This document shows positions 62,663-64,000 of a stretch of 64,000 bases of DNA, piece after piece. This DNA comes from CAYMUG01 sp964393575 (GTDB lineage: Bacteria > Patescibacteriota > Minisyncoccia > Spechtbacterales > 2-12-FULL-38-22). Numbering within the stretch: position 1 is the first letter of the stretch; each line of letters begins with the position of its first letter. The stretch is from contig CAYMUG010000001.1 of NCBI GenBank assembly GCA_964393575.1, positions 1 through 64,000 on the forward strand, given 5' to 3'. Under the pieces are notes generated by a model that saw only the letters and a list, made by a program, of their open reading frames with translations, was not told the origin of the DNA and did no database searches. Position numbers and translations under genes: made by a program.

Positions 62663-64000
62663 ATGTTGAAAACAAAAACTTTCTCGTACTTAACTTACAA
62701 GGAAAGTAAGTTACCCAACCTTCTGGAAATTCAAAAAGATTCCTATAACTGGTTTTGGAAAGAGGGTCTGCGTCACCTATTGGATGAAATGTCTCCCATA
62801 AGAGATTTCACCGCTAAAGAGATGGAACTTTATTTGGGAGATTATCGTCTTGAGGAAGCTAAATATGATGAGGCGGAAGCACGCCGTCAGAATGCGTCAT
62901 ACGAATCAGCGCTTCGTGTTAATGTCAGCTTAAAAAATAAAAGAACCGGAGAAATAAAAAAACAGGAAGTATATCTGGGTGATTTTCCTTTAATGACTGA
63001 AAGAGGCACCTTTGTCGTAAACGGAGTTGAGCGTGTGATGACCTCTCAACTTATACGCTCTCCGGGTGTTGTTTTTACCTCTGATTTCTCCCGAGGTAAA
63101 GAATTATTCGGGTCAAAGATTATCCCCAACAGAGGTGCTTGGCTTGAGTTTGAAACAGATTATAAGGGGGTGATCTACGCCAAACTGGACAGAAAAAGAA
63201 GAATTCCGGCATCAACGCTTCTACGCACTCTGGAAATGGATGAAAAAGAAATCAGGAGCACATTGGGTCAACTTGAAAAAAATACTACCTCGCAGTTTAT
63301 TGAAAATACGCTCAAAGAAGATCCGGCGAACAATGAAGAAGAGGCATTTATAGAAATATATAAACGGGTAAGACCCGGAGATTTGGCAACAGTGGATAAT
63401 GCTAAAAACCTCTTGTACAACATGTTCTACAACTTTGAAAGGTATGACCTCTCAAGTGTAGGGAAATGGAAAACGGTTCACCGTTTGGGCGGAGCTTATG
63501 ATATGCTCGGCATAAAACAGGGCAAAAAGGATAAAACTCATTTCTCAACTGAAGAAAGAGTGCTTACAAAAGATGATATACTTGCGGTTATTGCGGAAAT
63601 TATAAGAATGAATAACGACCCTGATGCAAAACCTGATGACATTGACCACCTGGGTAACAGAAGGGTGCGCTCCATAGGTGAACTTTTGCAAAATCGTCTC
63701 AGAGTTGGCCTGACAAGGATGGAGAGAATGATAAAGGATCGAATGAGTACACTGGACGCTAATACCGTTACCCCGGTACAGCTTATCAACGCCCGTCCTG
63801 TCGCTACAGTAGCTAAAGAGTTTTTTACTACCGGCCAACTTTCTCAGTTTATGGACAACACTAATCCTTTAAGCGAGCTGGAACATAAAAGAATACTTTC
63901 CGCTACCGGTCCCGGTGGTTTAACAAGAGAAAGAGCTGGCTTTGAAGTGCGTGACGTGCAACCTTCTCATTATGGCAGAATTTGTCCTATACAAACACCT
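62663..64000 (+). CDS. rpoB: RNA polymerase beta subunit, 5' part
   Basis: The frame is open to the window end, giving the first 446 codons. It shows KTFSYLTYKESKLPNLLEIQKDSYNWF, GDFPLMTERGTFVVNGVERVMTSQLIRSPGVVF, the lobe region, and RERAGFEVRDVQPSHYGRICPIQTP, the start of the catalytic half. ATG 62663 follows GGAGAGG by 5 nt; an in-frame ATG at 62645 is an alternative. rplJ and rplL, usually just upstream, are not here, so rpoB has its own promoter. The 3' part lies beyond the window. Confidence 0.97.
   Translation, partial: MLKTKTFSYLTYKESKLPNLLEIQKDSYNWFWKEGLRHLLDEMSPIRDFTAKEMELYLGDYRLEEAKYDEAEARRQNASYESALRVNVSLKNKRTGEIKKQEVYLGDFPLMTERGTFVVNGVERVMTSQLIRSPGVVFTSDFSRGKELFGSKIIPNRGAWLEFETDYKGVIYAKLDRKRRIPASTLLRTLEMDEKEIRSTLGQLEKNTTSQFIENTLKEDPANNEEEAFIEIYKRVRPGDLATVDNAKNLLYNMFYNFERYDLSSVGKWKTVHRLGGAYDMLGIKQGKKDKTHFSTEERVLTKDDILAVIAEIIRMNNDPDAKPDDIDHLGNRRVRSIGELLQNRLRVGLTRMERMIKDRMSTLDANTVTPVQLINARPVATVAKEFFTTGQLSQFMDNTNPLSELEHKRILSATGPGGLTRERAGFEVRDVQPSHYGRICPIQTP

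Overview
The window is AT-rich bacterial DNA that looks like a Candidate Phyla Radiation (Patescibacteria) genome, most likely Parcubacteria-like. The reasons are a full type IV pilus locus beside compact informational genes, ThrRS without its TGS domain, PheT without its EMAP-type domain, a 16S gene with the 530-loop word GCAGCAGCGG, large inserts in 16S and 23S, and intergenic regions packed with long hairpins and CCTGCCTGCCGGCAGGCAGG palindromes. Two 100-N assembly gaps lie at 11103-11202 and 39703-39802. The taxonomic call is inference from gene content and rRNA traits, not from a tree.

Layout: 0-3 kb, comF and a ClpC-type unfoldase on the minus strand. 3-15.8 kb, type IV pilus genes (pilM, N, O, a PilP-position protein, pilB, a CheY-like regulator, pilT, pilC, two near-duplicate pilins, pilD and four minor pilins in FimT-PilV-PilW-PilX order). 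15.8-20.3 kb, ligA, gatC, gatA and a HEPN-like membrane protein. 20.3-21.1 kb, three tRNAs (fMet, Met, Asp). 21.2-29.3 kb, an alpha/beta hydrolase, pheS-pheT, gyrB, secE-nusG-rplK. 29.5-33.6 kb, an unknown gene and a thymidylate cluster (HAD, dCMP deaminase, dut, thyA, folA). 33.9-43.4 kb, gatB, folD, glyA, a second dUTPase/dCTP-deaminase-fold protein, miaA, thrS and small unknown genes. 43.6-52.1 kb, dnaE, rnhB, two membrane-anchored Cys-rich mini-proteins, rpmF, nusB, rnc, rpsP, khpA, trmD. 52.2-60.4 kb, the rRNA region. 60.5-64 kb, a membrane protein, a RodA/FtsW protein and the start of rpoB.

The rRNA region is unusual. 16S has its own promoter, RNase III-type processing stem and terminator. 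It is separated from 23S-5S by a small gene, tRNA-Ile, tRNA-Ala and an MscS-like gene. 23S has a separate promoter, leader and processing stem. 16S carries one insert of about 155 nt. 23S carries three inserts of about 110-180 nt plus one GC-capped hairpin. The four larger inserts share terminal cores (CACTGTGT on the left, GCGTAGCG on the right) whose flanks pair with each other, and their interiors are built from the same short-word arrays as the intergenic hairpins.

The main candidate for an undescribed system is this family of hairpin elements. Its members sit in rRNA loops, directly before start codons (gatB, secE, the response regulator, rplK, gatA), between tRNAs, and in frame inside coding genes (gatB, pilD, trmD, a PilW-like pilin, probably pheS). 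Two related insertions, at tRNA-Met and at the rplK stop codon, are flanked by 22-bp and 33-bp copies of the host gene's 3' end. The 16S 3' tail also lacks the usual CCTCC anti-Shine-Dalgarno, although about a dozen mostly accessory genes here have strong AGGAGG-type sites while most housekeeping genes have none.
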